Below, in pieces: positions 12,275-24,400 of a stretch of 64,000 nt of DNA; position 1 is the first letter of the stretch; the number at the start of each line of letters is the position of its first letter. Made by a program: the position numbers and the translations under genes. A model generated the notes under the pieces. That model worked only from the letters and a program-made list of their open reading frames with translations. It was not told the origin of the DNA and did not search any database. The stretch comes from Siphonodentalium dalli (Eukaryota > Mollusca > Scaphopoda > Gadilida > Siphonodentaliidae): the NCBI GenBank assembly GCA_032622095.1, contig CP136068.1, forward strand, positions 117,167,509 through 117,231,508, in the 5' to 3' direction.

Positions 12275-12481
12275 ATAGCTAACATAGGATGGATCTAATT
12301 GGTTATATATTGCTAACATATGATGGATCTAATTGGTTATATATAGCTAACATAACATGGATCTAATTGGTTATATATAGCTAACATAACATGGATCTAA
12401 TTGGTTATATATAGCTAACATAACATGGATCTAATTGGTTATATATGGCTAAAATAGCATGGATCTAATTGGTTATATATA
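12275..12481 (+). repeat. 34-bp tandem array, left part
   Basis: Six units of 'ggatctaattggttatatat' + 'agctaacataacat' start at 12291, 12325, 12359, 12393, 12427 and 12461, an exact 34-bp period. The array stops where the inverted-repeat element begins and resumes in the same orientation after it. Confidence 0.9.
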
Positions 12482-15357
12482 CACAGTGTATAAACCGTAC
12501 AATCATTAAATCGGAAGTTGTTTTCGAAAAGACGATAAATGCTATTTTTAGAACGTAAATGTGACAGAAATATCACAACAACACCACAAAATCCAGGTTT
12601 CAGGCGGACACACGGTCGCACCACATCTAATAACGTAATTATAAATTGTACATACACATTTGCCGATCGTAAGCGGGGGTCATTTGAGCGAAAGACTCTG
12701 TTTAATAGATAAAAACGGCCTTTGATCACTTCAGAAAATAATTTTCTCGCAAAAATTCCCTCTTCAAATGTCATTTTAACACATATCCAACACCTTTCGG
12801 AAATCCCACTATATTGCAACGGAAAGGCCGTTACGTGGGTAACATATATGGACATGCCCTTGGCTCGAGTGTATTCACAATTTGAACGTAGAGAGTATTG
12901 ATTTGGACACCCCGCTCTCCGTCTATGTACGCCTAGTTGTTTAAGTTGATGATCACTAGTTGCCAAAAATATGTACGCCAAGTTGTGATGATGGGATTTG
13001 TGTGCAAAGACGAACCCATGAATTAGGTTTCCATATTAGAGATACTCGGCCTCCCGATGGTCATTATTAACCTTCAATCACAAGAGAAAGATCCGTTTTC
13101 CGAATCTGGGATAGGGACCCACCCCATCCAAACTGCTTCAAATGACTATTTTACTCAGTTTTCGTGGTCTATCTTTTCTTATCAATGTTCCGTATCATGA
13201 TTATAGAAGCATTCCTACTTTTATATACCAACAGCACTGTAAAGTTTCAAAACAATTCTCCAATAAATGTGGGCTGTACGGTATGCTGATGGATTGACAT
13301 TTTAAATCCAAGATGACTTCAGGTGCCCATGTTTGTTTTAAACAAATTTTGCTAAACAATAGAGGCTCCCATCTAGAGGTCACGTCGAAGATCCATATGG
13401 AGTTGGGTGACGATTGGATGAGAAATGTGACCTGTAAGGTGTTCTAAAGTATTTGGTCATACAAAGAGTAAAATCCAAGATGGCCAAAATGGCAGCCATT
13501 TATTTTACAAAATTTGGGAAAAAATCTAAGGCACCCACATCGAGAGGTCACAACGAAGATCCATATACAGATTGGTGACGATCGGATGAGGGATAAGCTC
13601 TGCGTTTTGTGTTAAATTATTTAGTGATGCAAAGAGTAACATCCAAGATGGCTGCCAGTGGCCATATTTTTCATTAAAAAAATCATTCAAATTTGACAGC
13701 TCCCATCTATAGGTGATCCTCGACCCATATACCGAATAACGTTGAAATCGGTCAAAGTTTGTTTTAACACATTTGTTTTATTTTATTACAGTGTTTTAAT
13801 AGTCTATTTTTATTTGAAGAGTTAAAAGTACTCAATCCGAAATGTCGCTCGCAAATCTGGGCAAATTACTATTTCCTTGGCATCGGCGGTAAAATATATT
13901 TGATTCGAGTCGCGGAACTGACCCATCAAAGCTCAGAGTGATCAGATCTCGATGTTTGAATTCTATTATTTTAATTTCAAGTGACCCAGTAAATAGTCGA
14001 CGAGAAGACTTCTCTGAACAAATTGCGGATGAAGATAGATAACTCTAAAAACAAGTGACTTTTTTGTGTCAGATATTTGACAATAACATGTTTTGGGGCA
14101 ATTTTATATTATAGTTGACTCACTTGACTGTGATTAACATTAGTTTGGGCAATTACTCGATTCTTATACTACTGAAGCGGCATTTAAAAAAAAAATGTTG
14201 TTGTTGGAATCTGATGATATGGGGACCATCGAATCGGCTTGAATACCTTTACGTGAAGAGTTTACATTTATTTGAAGAATCTACTATTGTGTTATGCTTT
14301 CATTTACACCAGGTTGAATAAATTATTTTTTAATAGAACTATTTACATATGAGCCTTTCCACGCCAATGTGCATTGATAGATCCTTGAGCATTTAGCAAG
14401 CTGACATTTTTATTACCCCTTGGTGTCATTCCTCATTATTAACTGCTGGTGAACTCAAACACCCTACCAAGGGTTAAGTGCATATGTATACATATTACAT
14501 AATAGAAGCATTCTTAAAACCTTCTGTCCCATTATTTTGAAGAAAAATGACTCTAGGAACAAAATTACAGGGCCAGGAAAAATGTGTAAGCATGGCTACA
14601 GAACCAACCACCGCACGCCTAGTGTTCGGAAAACAATTGCAGACCCCACCCTTGACCTATACACAATTTCATCACAGAATACAACATATTTCCTCAACCC
14701 CCAAATACAGTTTTGTTACATGCGGAGTCGAATAAAAGTAGCTAAATAGTATCGGAATACCTTGTTTGATACAGGCAGAGTCTATAAGTTCAATGACGTG
14801 ACATTTCGAAGACATAGTAATGTTTAAGGGGGTCGAAAGGAACATATCATTACTGTACGATTCCTGTATAACATCGCAACTAGTATTGTCGTCGTACACA
14901 ACTAGGCGTACATAGACTGACGAGTGGGTTGTCCAAATAAATACTCTCTACTTTTAAATTGTGAATACACTCGAGCCAATGGCATGTCCATATATGTTGC
15001 ACACATAACGGCCTTTCCGTTGCAATATAGTGGGGTTTCTGACAGATGCTGGCTATGTGTTAACATGACATTTGAAGAGGGAATTATTGCGAGAATTGTT
15101 TTTTTCTGAAGTGATCAAAGGCCGCTTTCATCTATTAAACAGAGTCTTTCGCTCAAATGGAGCCCGCTTACGATCGGCAAATGTGTATGTACAATTTATA
15201 ATTACGTTTATAGATGTGGTGCGACCGTGTGTCCGTCTGAAACCTGGATTTTGTGGTGTTGTTGTGATATTTTTGTCACATTTACGTTCTAAAAATAGCA
15301 TTTTTCGTCTTTTCGAAAACAACTTCCGATTTAATGTTTTACGGTTTATACACTGTG
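12482..15357. mobile_element. 2.9-kb element with ~460-bp terminal inverted repeats
   Basis: The left arm (12482-12940) starts CACAGTGTATAAACCGTA. The right arm (14898-15357) is its inverse and ends TTATACACTGTG. The flanks are one 34-bp tandem array in a single orientation; the last left and first right bases overlap by ATATA in the array unit, consistent with insertion with a duplication of about 5 bp. The interior holds 'ccaagatggc...aaaatggcagcc' phrases, like those near 44.1 and 47.4 kb, and a nested TTAA-type MITE (13826-14248). Each arm carries a related open frame (180 codons on minus at 12439-12981; broken by a frameshift near 15100 in the right arm). No transposase motif was recognised. 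A solo arm lies at 41765-42055. Confidence 0.8.
13826..14248 (+). mobile_element. AGGTACTCAA-family MITE, copy 1 (nested)
   Basis: TTAA (13822-13825) precedes AAGTACTCAATCCG. The right end reads CGGCTTGAATACCTTT, an imperfect inverse. Shared interior words are 'ttactatttccttggc', 'atttgattcgagtcg' and 'cccatcaaagctcagag'. It matches copies at 18.2, 42.3 and 43.3 kb. It lies inside the 12482-15357 element. Confidence 0.6.
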
Positions 15358-15515
15358 ATATAGCTAACATAGGGTGAATCTAATTGGTTATATATATCTA
15401 ACATAACATGGATCTAATTGGTTTTATATAGCTAACATAACATGGATCTAATTGGTTATATATAGCTAACATAGGGTGGATCTAATTGGTTATATATAGG
15501 ACGGATCTAATTGGT
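15358..15515 (+). repeat. 34-bp tandem array, right part
   Basis: The 'gctaacata...ggatctaattggttatat' units continue in the same orientation as the left part, with more divergence and a shortened last unit ('ataggacggatctaattgg'). Confidence 0.85.
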
Positions 15516-15688
15516 TTTCCCTTATAGTCGGTATACCAAGTCGTTTCCGACTAATCTTTCATTTCCTTCGCTGTGCACATCGACGTGAATCGATGTTGTG
15601 TCATTGTGTGGAGGGGTTGGTACATATCACATGATAGCTGTTATATTTGGAACTCGCCTTTGGATAACCAGATAAGTATAGACATATT

Positions 15689-16044
15689 AAAAGGGTACTG
15701 TACACTATAAATTCGGCCATTTATGGGACCATCTCCTTTTATACTCCACAGAATATATGCAACACATGAATGAATTTGAGCCATGGAAGAGTGCACAAAT
15801 ACATTCGTGTTTTCTATCAACGATGCAAACAACATGGTAATTATAATGAAAATGAATTTATGACTCCAGTCATAAAATCATTTTCATTATAATTACCATA
15901 TTGTTTGCCTCATTCATAGAGCACACCAGTGTACTTTGCACTAATCCATGGCTCAAATTAATTCATTTGTTGCATTAATTATTCTGTTGAATATAAAAGG
16001 AGATGGTCTCATAACTGGCCGGATTGAGAGTACAGTACCCCTTT
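15689..16044. mobile_element. Foldback MITE of about 356 bp
   Basis: The ends are AAAGGGTACTGTAC and GTACAGTACCCCTTT. Almost the whole length folds back: GGACCATCTCCTTTTATA pairs with TATAAAAGGAGATGGTC, and the centre near 15865 is TATGGTAATTATAATGAAAA with its inverse. The loop is only a few bases. No coding content. Confidence 0.75.
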
Positions 16045-16616
16045 GTGAATAATGGTTGCTGCTTCGTTGAGTAAATAAAAGAAGCTTTGTAAATGATCCA
16101 TGGTTCGATTTGACACAACCTAATTAAGAATTTCCTAAGCCAATATTCCGCTTACCACAGCTTACCAGGCACATGCAAATAAAGAAAATATCTGCAATAA
16201 CGTACCGGTGTCACGACCGTTTTTATCTCACATGCATTGAGAAAATCACCAAAATCGTTCATAATTAACCCTTTAGACATTTACTAAATGGATTCTCTCA
16301 CACATGTATAACAGTGTATATTGGAATGGTCTATTATTAATTTGGAGGGGTGTTCAGGATATATAAGAAGACAGACAGAAAAAAAGGATAATATAAGAGC
16401 AGAATGATTCATATTTATTAGAGGGAATTAAGTGTTCAGATAATAAATTCAACAAAGTTGAACTTATTATCTGAACATTTCCTAAAGGAACTACTCGTCA
16501 ATGAGTATTTAGTAGAGAAATTCTTAATACTTCGAAAAAGACCCACATTTACTCATAATTGTTAACGCTCCTAACCATTCGATGACGGGGGCTGCGCGGG
16601 TTCAGAATTAAAGATC
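16045..16616. other. Intergenic DNA with one palindrome
   Basis: No gene seen. At 16433-16477, TGTTCAGATAATAA plus ATTCAAC is mirrored by GTTGAAC plus TTATTATCTGAACA around AAA, a 21-bp stem with one mismatch. Confidence 0.5.
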
Positions 16617-16809
16617 ATGTGCCAGTGCAAGCTCTTAGATATTCGAGTCTCCCATATGAAGCCTCGCATTTATATTTATAACAGAATGCACTGGCTTACA
16701 ATGTCAAGGGAAACAATATTGTTAGGCCAATGTATATTCTCTTATATATGCTCCCTATATATATTTATATATGGAAGACTCACATTATATATAAGAGCAT
16801 GCATTGGCA
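16617..16809. repeat. Pair of 'gccAATGCATTCTC' hairpins, diverged copy
   Basis: GTGCCAGTGCA...TGCACTGGC (16619-16694) and GCCAATGTATATTCTC...GAGCATGCATTGGC (about 16728-16806) are two adjacent hairpins. The family is seen in cleaner form at 17746-17814, 17894-17962 and 55961-56029, and again at about 40168-40337. Confidence 0.6.
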
Positions 16810-16943
16810 CAGGGTTTTCGCAATTTCAGGAAGCTCCAGTCATGAATGAAATGGTTAATTGCAGCTTCTTTTTGGCGACGGAACAATTGTCGCTCTTTAT
16901 GGCAGGCGACCATTTAGTATGTTTGCTAGGCGGAGATAATTTA

Positions 16944-17495
16944 AAGATAGATTATCTCTTCATATAACAATTTTGAAATAGTCTCGTGGGTATAAAATAA
17001 TAAATGTGTATTGAAGATCCATGTCCGGAAACGCTTCTATCAATTAATATTGATTTTATTCCGAATATTTTATTATCAAATGAGATGATCAAGTGGGACA
17101 CTTTATTGATTTATTTTTAGAACAGACCATTCAGGCGATACCATATAGCGATAGAGATCATAAGGGTGTTCCCATATCTATGCTCCGAACGTCAAATGTC
17201 CCAGATTGGATGTTGGTATTGTTTTACTACATAGTTCTAAGCGATAATGAGTCTAATTATCATTTATTTGTGACAAAATTACACAGTAAAATTTATGGTC
17301 TCTGTTAACAGTACTGTAACAATAATTGTTCGTTAGCTAAACAACCACACGTTTTTAAACCAGAAAATATTCGAAATATAATAAATATTAATCGATAGAA
17401 GCATTTATGGACAGGGGTCTTCGATTCATATATAACATTGTATACCCTGGTAACTGTATAACAAATGTTTACAAAGAGATAGACCATCTTTAAAA
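16944..17495 (+). repeat. Dispersed repeat, copy A (empty-site allele)
   Basis: This block aligns along its length with 28182-29080: 'gattatctcttcatataaca', 'aacagaccattcagg', 'ttaacagta', 'gctaaacaaccacacg', 'cttcgattcatat'. Copy A lacks the SINE that interrupts copy B after 'gattcatat', so it shows the uninterrupted site. The family is unidentified and no protein-like frame is conserved between the copies. Confidence 0.75.
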
Positions 17496-17596
17496 ACGTG
17501 TTTAAACGTCCTCTATTGACAGTCAATAATGACTCGAGATATGTCTACCAAAACATAAATGAGCTAATATGCCCGATGTACAGGTGGTGGTTTTAA

Positions 17597-17988
17597 CCCT
17601 TTACCCATCAAACCGGCCAAAAACGGCCAAATAAAGCTGCAACAGCCTAAATTATCTTGGGTCTGTCTCAATAAAACCATACAAATATGGATATCATTGG
17701 AACCGGCTCATTGACCACATTGTGATGGTTACAGTTATGCCCTGTGCCAATGCATTCTCTTATATATGCGAGTCGACCATAGGTCGCCTCGCATATATAA
17801 GAGAATGCATTGGCCTAAAAAAAATCTTTTTTTAACACTTTTTACCATTTTTTCTTACATTCTTTAACAATTTTATAATTTTTAATGTGTTAAGCCAATG
17901 CATTCTCTTATATATGCGAGGCGACCTATGGTCGACTCGCATATATAAGAGAATGGATTGGCACAGAGCCCTTCTGTTGGGTAAAGGG
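17597..17988. mobile_element. TTAA-flanked piggyBac-like MITE with two hairpins
   Basis: TTAA (17593-17596, 17989-17992) flanks CCCTTTACCCA...TGGGTAAAGGG. A TTAA target and CCC-starting ends are the piggyBac pattern. Inside are two inverted hairpins, 17746-17814 and 17894-17962, each made of GCCAATGCATTCTCTTATAT and its inverse around CGA/CCATAGGTCG. The first is essentially perfect; the second has one G substitution in its right arm. There is no transposase frame. Confidence 0.8.
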
Positions 17989-18177
17989 TTAAATTATGCT
18001 GTCAAATTTGGACAGAGCATCTTCAATCAGCCAGAATCAACCGCAGACCTTGACTTTAAAGATGCATAATCCGATTAAACGTCGATTAAAGTAAATTATT
18101 GTTACAATATTGTTAAACTAGAGATATTCATATAAATTCTTCTACTGATTTAAAGATACATAATCCGAATTGACGCT

Positions 18178-18582
18178 CCTAAATTATTATTTAAATTACT
18201 ATTTAATTTAGTGATTTAAAGATACATAATCCGAATTGACGCTCATAAATTACTATTTCTATGGCTTTGGGGGTGAACAATATTAGATTTGAGTCGATGA
18301 ACCCACCCATCAAAGCCCAGAGTTATCAGATTTAGAGTTTTGAAATCTGTTATTTTTCACCACCTCGAATAGTTGGCGGCCTGGCAAATATTCGACGAAT
18401 GCCGATCAACATACTCTCGATACCAAATTGCGTTGAACAAAATGTTGATATACAAAACGTTCGGGCCAATTCTATATTACAGTTGACAGTGGTTAGCACG
18501 ATAACTGAAGCAGCATTTCAAGAAATGTTGTTGTTTCTAATCTGATATGGGGACCATCGAATCGGATTGTGTACCTTTAATT
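18178..18582 (+). mobile_element. AGGTACTCAA-family MITE, copy 2
   Basis: It matches copies 1 and 3 ('attactatttctatggctttg', 'cccatcaaagcccagagtta', 'ggggaccatcgaatcgg') and ends GTACCTTTAA, keeping the right TTAA. Its left end is rearranged, with 'gatttaaagatacataatcc' duplicated near 18150 and 18210. Confidence 0.6.
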
Positions 18583-18693
18583 AGAAAACCTGCAGAAATC
18601 ACACCAAAACAACCGCATTTTGTTTGTTGAATGGCGAAGCTATCAGTTGTTGTTTGTTTGTTATTTTGCTTATTCGGACTCCGTATGTAGACA

Positions 18694-19938
18694 TGCACCA
18701 CTGGTCAAGTGGTCCTTCCAATTTGGTATGATGTTGGTGGGTCCCGCTGAATGGTTGTGATGCTGTTAGAGCCAACTGATCGTCGCATCAGAACTATATA
18801 TATATAAGGTCGTAACTCACATTTTCAAGTTTCCGAGAAAATGAAGGTTGAAGTTTCAGACAACATTTCTCATAATGTTGACAAAGCATGACGTATTGTT
18901 GTATTTATCCCAATGAAAACTGGCATTAGCTGTCCATTAAACCACACATTTTTCTGTTTACTCCCTCGTTTTCTTTTAAAAAGCAATAACTTGTTTAGAG
19001 ATATATACGACATTTTGCGTACGCCAACGACGATTGGTTTCCGTGCTATAGGAAGTTGTGCTAATAAATACAGATTAAGCTAAATATGGTGGCAATCGCA
19101 TGTGATTATGAACTAAAAAGTGCGTATTCTACATTATGAATATTCACTCATGTGCATCATCATACAGAAATTTGTGGAATAATCACAAAATTTAAATCAC
19201 CAAATGATCACGTGACTAACATGGAGATACGACCATATAGCGCACATTCGAGAATTTACAAACACAAAACAGAAGTCACGTGGACAACCTGAAGTACATG
19301 TATCCGATTGGCTACTGTTGGACATACGACATTATAGCACGAATAATTGTGAAGATCGCTAGAGATACGACATTTGTGTCACTGGTTTGTGAGAATATTT
19401 GCCATCCAATGCAAGAACAGTTTGGCCCATCGGATTGGATTTTTTCTCACGATTCGAATGATATCAAATACTCATTTCCCGCCAAAATGGAGTTACGACC
19501 TTATAGTTCTGATGCTGCTGTTAAGGAAACGTATCGATCTATTTTTCTAAAGTTATCATTTTCACGGTGTTCAGATAATCTGAACACATCCAGGAAAAGC
19601 CAGCATTGCGTATCAAACATACAATATTTTAATACTGGTTGTATTAGATTTTGCAAATCAACTATAATCAAGATGGCTATTCACGCCGTTTCGCAAACAC
19701 CAGCACAGCAATTATTAAAATTTTCAAAAATATATATGTTTTTGAATGTTTCATACCGACAATGGCTTTTCCCCCTCTCAAATCGCTCGGATAACCAAAC
19801 ACCGCAAAAATGACAACTTTTGAAAAAAAATAACGGTACTTTTTCGTAACGGCATCAGTTTTCCTTACCAGCATCATAGCAATTCGGCAGGACCCAACAT
19901 CACAGCAGACTAGCAAGACCACTTGGCCAGGGATGGCA
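18694..19938. mobile_element. Element bounded by imperfect inverted repeats
   Basis: Left: TGCACCACTGGTCAAGTGGT followed by 'ggtatgatgttggtgggtcc'. Right, inverse: 'ggacccaacatcacagcag' then 'accacttggccagggatggca'. A second inner pair is 'cgcatcagaactatat...aaggtcgtaactc' (about 18786) and 'gagttacgaccttatagttc' (about 19491). No target duplication was found. A 177-codon frame (19280-19813) spans the interior but resembles no protein and is made partly of repeated 'atacgac' words. Confidence 0.45.
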
Positions 19939-20791
19939 CGATTGAATGGTAAACCGAGTCTTGGATACATGAGACTAAGTAAATGTATTCACATATTGGT
20001 ACTGTAAAGCTTTCATCATATGCTCACGCCAAGAGTAGAACACACCTACCACAATTATGGGTGTTCACAGAACGATACATATTGATTAAAACAACAATTC
20101 GATCATTAGTTGATGAATCGATCGGTATAAGGGATATTTCATCTACACATCCTTCACAAGAAACTTTTATCACGAGTTCGTAATTCTGACTATAGTATAC
20201 ATATAAGAAATGAAATTACCATTACCCCCCCCCCCCCTCCCCAACTACTACTGAATATATTTAGACGGTAAATTAGACCATCGCCTGAATTGACAACTAT
20301 TGAAATTTTGGGCCGATATGCAGCTCTGGTGAGACAGGTTTCGTAATCAGTTAACAGTTACTAACCTGTACATGTAGCTATAGTTGTAGTAAAATTTACG
20401 CCTTTCCAAAACTACGTTTCGCAAAATGGTGAATATAGGAGCAGGATTATGGAACACTGCAAAGCATGGTCAGTCAAGCACAATGAGTTTCGCTCTGCAT
20501 GATCAACATTGTACCAGATTAAGAACAACATTTACAATAACCTATTACTCAATCGGAAAATGGAACACGAAGGACTGTTGTCGATAGGTTCGACATATGA
20601 TGGTAAAAATGATACAACAAAACTAGTCGACCGATTGTCTGCATATATATATATATATATTCAAATGAATTTTGTTTTTGGTACAGGCGGAAGAAACTTA
20701 AATCCTATCCGTTGCGAATGTGCGCTTAACTTGACGAGGTAGCGTCCTATCTGTAACTGTAACCGACTATATGTTTCGTGAAACCTCTCTA
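19939..20791. other. Downstream flank of the SLC10 gene
   Basis: No gene was seen. It should hold the 3' untranslated region of the minus-strand gene, but no AATAAA was found by eye in the first 600 bp past its stop codon. There are a poly-C tract (20226-20237) and a short TA tract (20643-20660). Confidence 0.35.
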
Positions 20792-21489
20792 TTATAGATG
20801 AGTGCACTCAGCGGTTTGGTCATAACCGTTATCTCCATCGGAAACGCCCACACCCATGCCATTGTCTCTGCTCATGTATACTGCTCCGGTAAAACCGTTC
20901 ACTTTAGCGTCGTCATCAGTTATGTCTACGTTCTGTGCAGGTCCTCTTCTGTTTCGACATTTCCCCCAAATCATATAAACAACGGTAACAAGACACACGA
21001 GGAATGTCGACATGAGTCCGGATATGGCGGGGCAGACTGCGGCGATCTCACTGTCCGGTGTTGGAAGTGAAAGTAAAACAGCTATCATAGCAAGAGCTTG
21101 GTTTTGAAGACCGGTTTCCAATGCAATTGTCTTTATTCTCGTCGGTGGCAGTCTGGCTACCCACGCTATAAAGCCACCCAAGATAAATCCGAAGTAAGGT
21201 AGACAACTTCCAGCGAGGAGCGTGATTGGGGTGAATAATTCAAACATGTAAAAATTTGATATTAACATCAGCACGAGCAAAGTTATTAGCAGGATGAGCA
21301 GAAAAGGCTTCGAGAACTTTATTAACTTTGCGGTGAACTTAGGAACTTTGTGTTGCAAAACTAGTCCCACAATCAGAGGCAAGACGACCATGAGAATAGC
21401 TATGAAAACGTCAAGAAATGGTATCTCTATATTGTACTCCTCTGGTATGAGAGTTTTTCCTAGTGTCGATATCCATAATGGAAACATAC
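20792..21489 (-). CDS. SLC10-like exon 3 (residues 277-508)
   Basis: The acceptor is CTATTCCAG|GT; the leftover G plus GT restores a glycine codon before MFPLW. It encodes the last membrane helices with the Glu-Thr-Gly-x-Gln-Asn motif, then a cytoplasmic tail of about 60 residues rich in Asp and Gly. It ends in TAA at 20792-20794. Confidence 0.85.
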
Positions 21490-24400
21490 CTGGAATAGAA
21501 AGTAGAATTATGATGAGTTGGCTCGTTGTTGGTTTGAGTTAGTGTCCTCCCCAGCTAAGTGCCAACATGTTGAGTATAACCATGAGAAGTTTTTCATTAG
21601 CTAGAAAAAACCTCATATCCCAAATTCACAGCAGTTGGAAATCCTAAACTGATAAATACATGTATGTTTCGAGATTGTTCCCAATTTAAATTTCGAACCA
21701 ATCGATAGTGTACGAATTTACAAAGAACTTTTTTTTAGTCCTTTCATTCAAACTCAAATTTTATAGAATAAAATCAGCCTCTTTTGTAAATTTTCTAATT
21801 CCTTACAGTAAGGTTTTTGTTGTAATTATCCAATTCAATGGGTGCAAATGAAATTAGCTATAGGACAGTTGGACTGGTTCAACTTGAAGGTGTTTTCAAA
21901 TTGTTTTAAGAATATTCCCGGCCCCAGAAAATAATGCACGTATTTCTTGACTTTTTACAAAAAATGTTCTTTGAAATAAAACAACCTTTAAAAAATATTC
22001 ATAAAAATGCTACCGATCTGTATAATAATATTTCAACAACACATATTTGTATATGGGAATTTAACAAGAAACCCTTTCTTTGGCAACAAAATTGCAGGCC
22101 TGAATATACACAGAATGTGTATAGGAGATATTTGACTTATAGAGCGACTTCCATCGTCGCGGTAAACTATTCTACAAACCTAAGGCAAATATGGTGCTGA
22201 TTGTTGTCATGGTAATCGACAATGAGACATCTCCCCCCAGAAGATATGAATATATGTTGCTGCTGCCTCCTCCTGGAGAACACCCCAACACGAAGAGACC
22301 AAACTTCATTATAGGGTCGTCAAACGGCACCGTCATGGCGAGTGTATATGCAATCTGAATTGATACCGAAAGAATAACAACGATTATTTCCACCTATAAG
22401 GGCATTCTCTAGAATATTAATGACGTTTTATCCTGCGATAAAATCCCATAACACTAACTAAATTACGTGAATATGTAAGTTCATTATGGCCCTAGGGCGC
22501 TAATGGGATATGCTCGTCGTTAGCACGAGATGGCCCGACACGTCACGTGACCAAACTGTCGATGACTTTTTCGAAAAAATTTATTCTAATAAAGCTTTTT
22601 AACGAAGAAATACCCGATTGCCATGTGTTACATAGAACACATACCTAACTAAATGGTATCCTAAGGTAAACACAGGTATATATTATTTCAATTTAAGCAT
22701 TATTACGCGAGTTATTTGGTCTCAGATGCCGGTGATATTTTGCCTAATTTCGATGTATTTTGGTCACATGATTTTTTTTTTGATCACGTGATAATTGTTT
22801 GCACACAACCCAGACGATCCATGCGTATTTGTGTAAATTAAAAAAATATCTTTTTATATATTTTGATTAAATTGTGTTAATTCAGAGATGTTGTGAAATA
22901 TTTGAACTTGTCGGGGTACGACACTTACATAATGATAGTGTGTGGAAATAATAGTAATAACATGATTTTTCGGGCATTATGGTTTCTTAACGGCCCTCCC
23001 GGAATGATTAACAGCCCTCGTGCCTATTAGCGGCCCTCGACTTCGTCTCGGGCCGCTTATAGGCCCTCTGGCTGTTAATCATTCCTATCGGGCCGTTAAG
23101 AAACCATAATGCCCTCAAAAATCATGTTATTGTTATATTACCACTTCAATATACATTTTTTTTTCTTTTTCAATTTTTTTTATTATATTACACATTTATA
23201 GACAGAACAATATCTGACAACAACGATTGAATAGATATATAGACGGGAATGGTGGGGGGGGGGTCGACATTCATACACAACTCACACACACCTTGCACAC
23301 ACATGGATGTGAAACACTCCGGTATGGTGATAAAATAGAAATGGAGAATAATCTTGCTCAAAGTTGTTATTTTTAAGAATATTAATCCAAATTAACAACA
23401 CACAGCGTCATTCTTATATATTAATTAAATGCAATGGCGCTAGATGGCGAAATCTTTTGCGTTAGTTTATCGCCGATTGTTGCGTCCCGAATTGAGATGT
23501 AAATATTTACAATTGAGCGTAGTTCAGACGACGTTTTCTATGAAGTGGTATGGTCGATTTATTTGAAATTTTCAGTGATGTTAGTAGAATGCTACATTCC
23601 ACAGGTTGGCATTGAGCCTGACAACTAACTTATAAGTTTATCGCACTCGAACAAGTCCATAATATGTCTTTAATAACATTGTATGCGTACATGTATACAC
23701 GTAGATATATATATATTTTTTTTATGCCAGTTATATTCTGTCTCAAATTTGTTCATGAACATTGGACTGGTTTGCCGAATCTCAGATTGTAAACTCGGAC
23801 TGTTTACTATTTAAGATAATTATGTTCCCTGCTAAGTTAGTTATGTGTGTGCCCTGTTGTTTGTTGCATGGCTTTCGTTAGGTCCCCCTACTTCAATATA
23901 CAGTAATGTTGTTGCCCGCGCTTCAATGCATGAGATCCTGCGATTTGTTGACCGGTCAAGACATGCAATGGCCTTCCAGTTCGCGAGCTGCGACAACGCA
24001 CTATGTATCCCGACAACAAGGATGTCAAGTGACTTATTGTCCGACAAATAAGTAGGCATACCTGCGACAATGTATGGTTCTAACTTATATTTCAAGCGAA
24101 TTTAAGGGCATACTTAAATCCCGTTTGAATATATTTTTACCCAAATGATTAGTTAAACAAAAGTTAGTGATGCTCCTTTTCCACCAGTTTTCTGGTCGAA
24201 CGGCGGAAATAGCTTGACGATATATATGAGGAGTAAAACAATTTACGCGTAGAAGTAGAGTACCCGTGCGACAACAAAATGTATGAGTATGACTGAGTAT
24301 AGGATGAGTCAGACATTGTCTATTTCAAGAAAACTATGATAACGGCTCATTTGAACCTCATAAAGTTTTCATACGTAATTGATAAAAGGGACAATATACA

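Noticed and set aside
19280-19813. 177-codon plus-strand frame
   Set aside because: It lies inside an inverted-repeat element, contains repeated 'atacgac' words and has no recognisable domain or signal. Chance opening is more likely.
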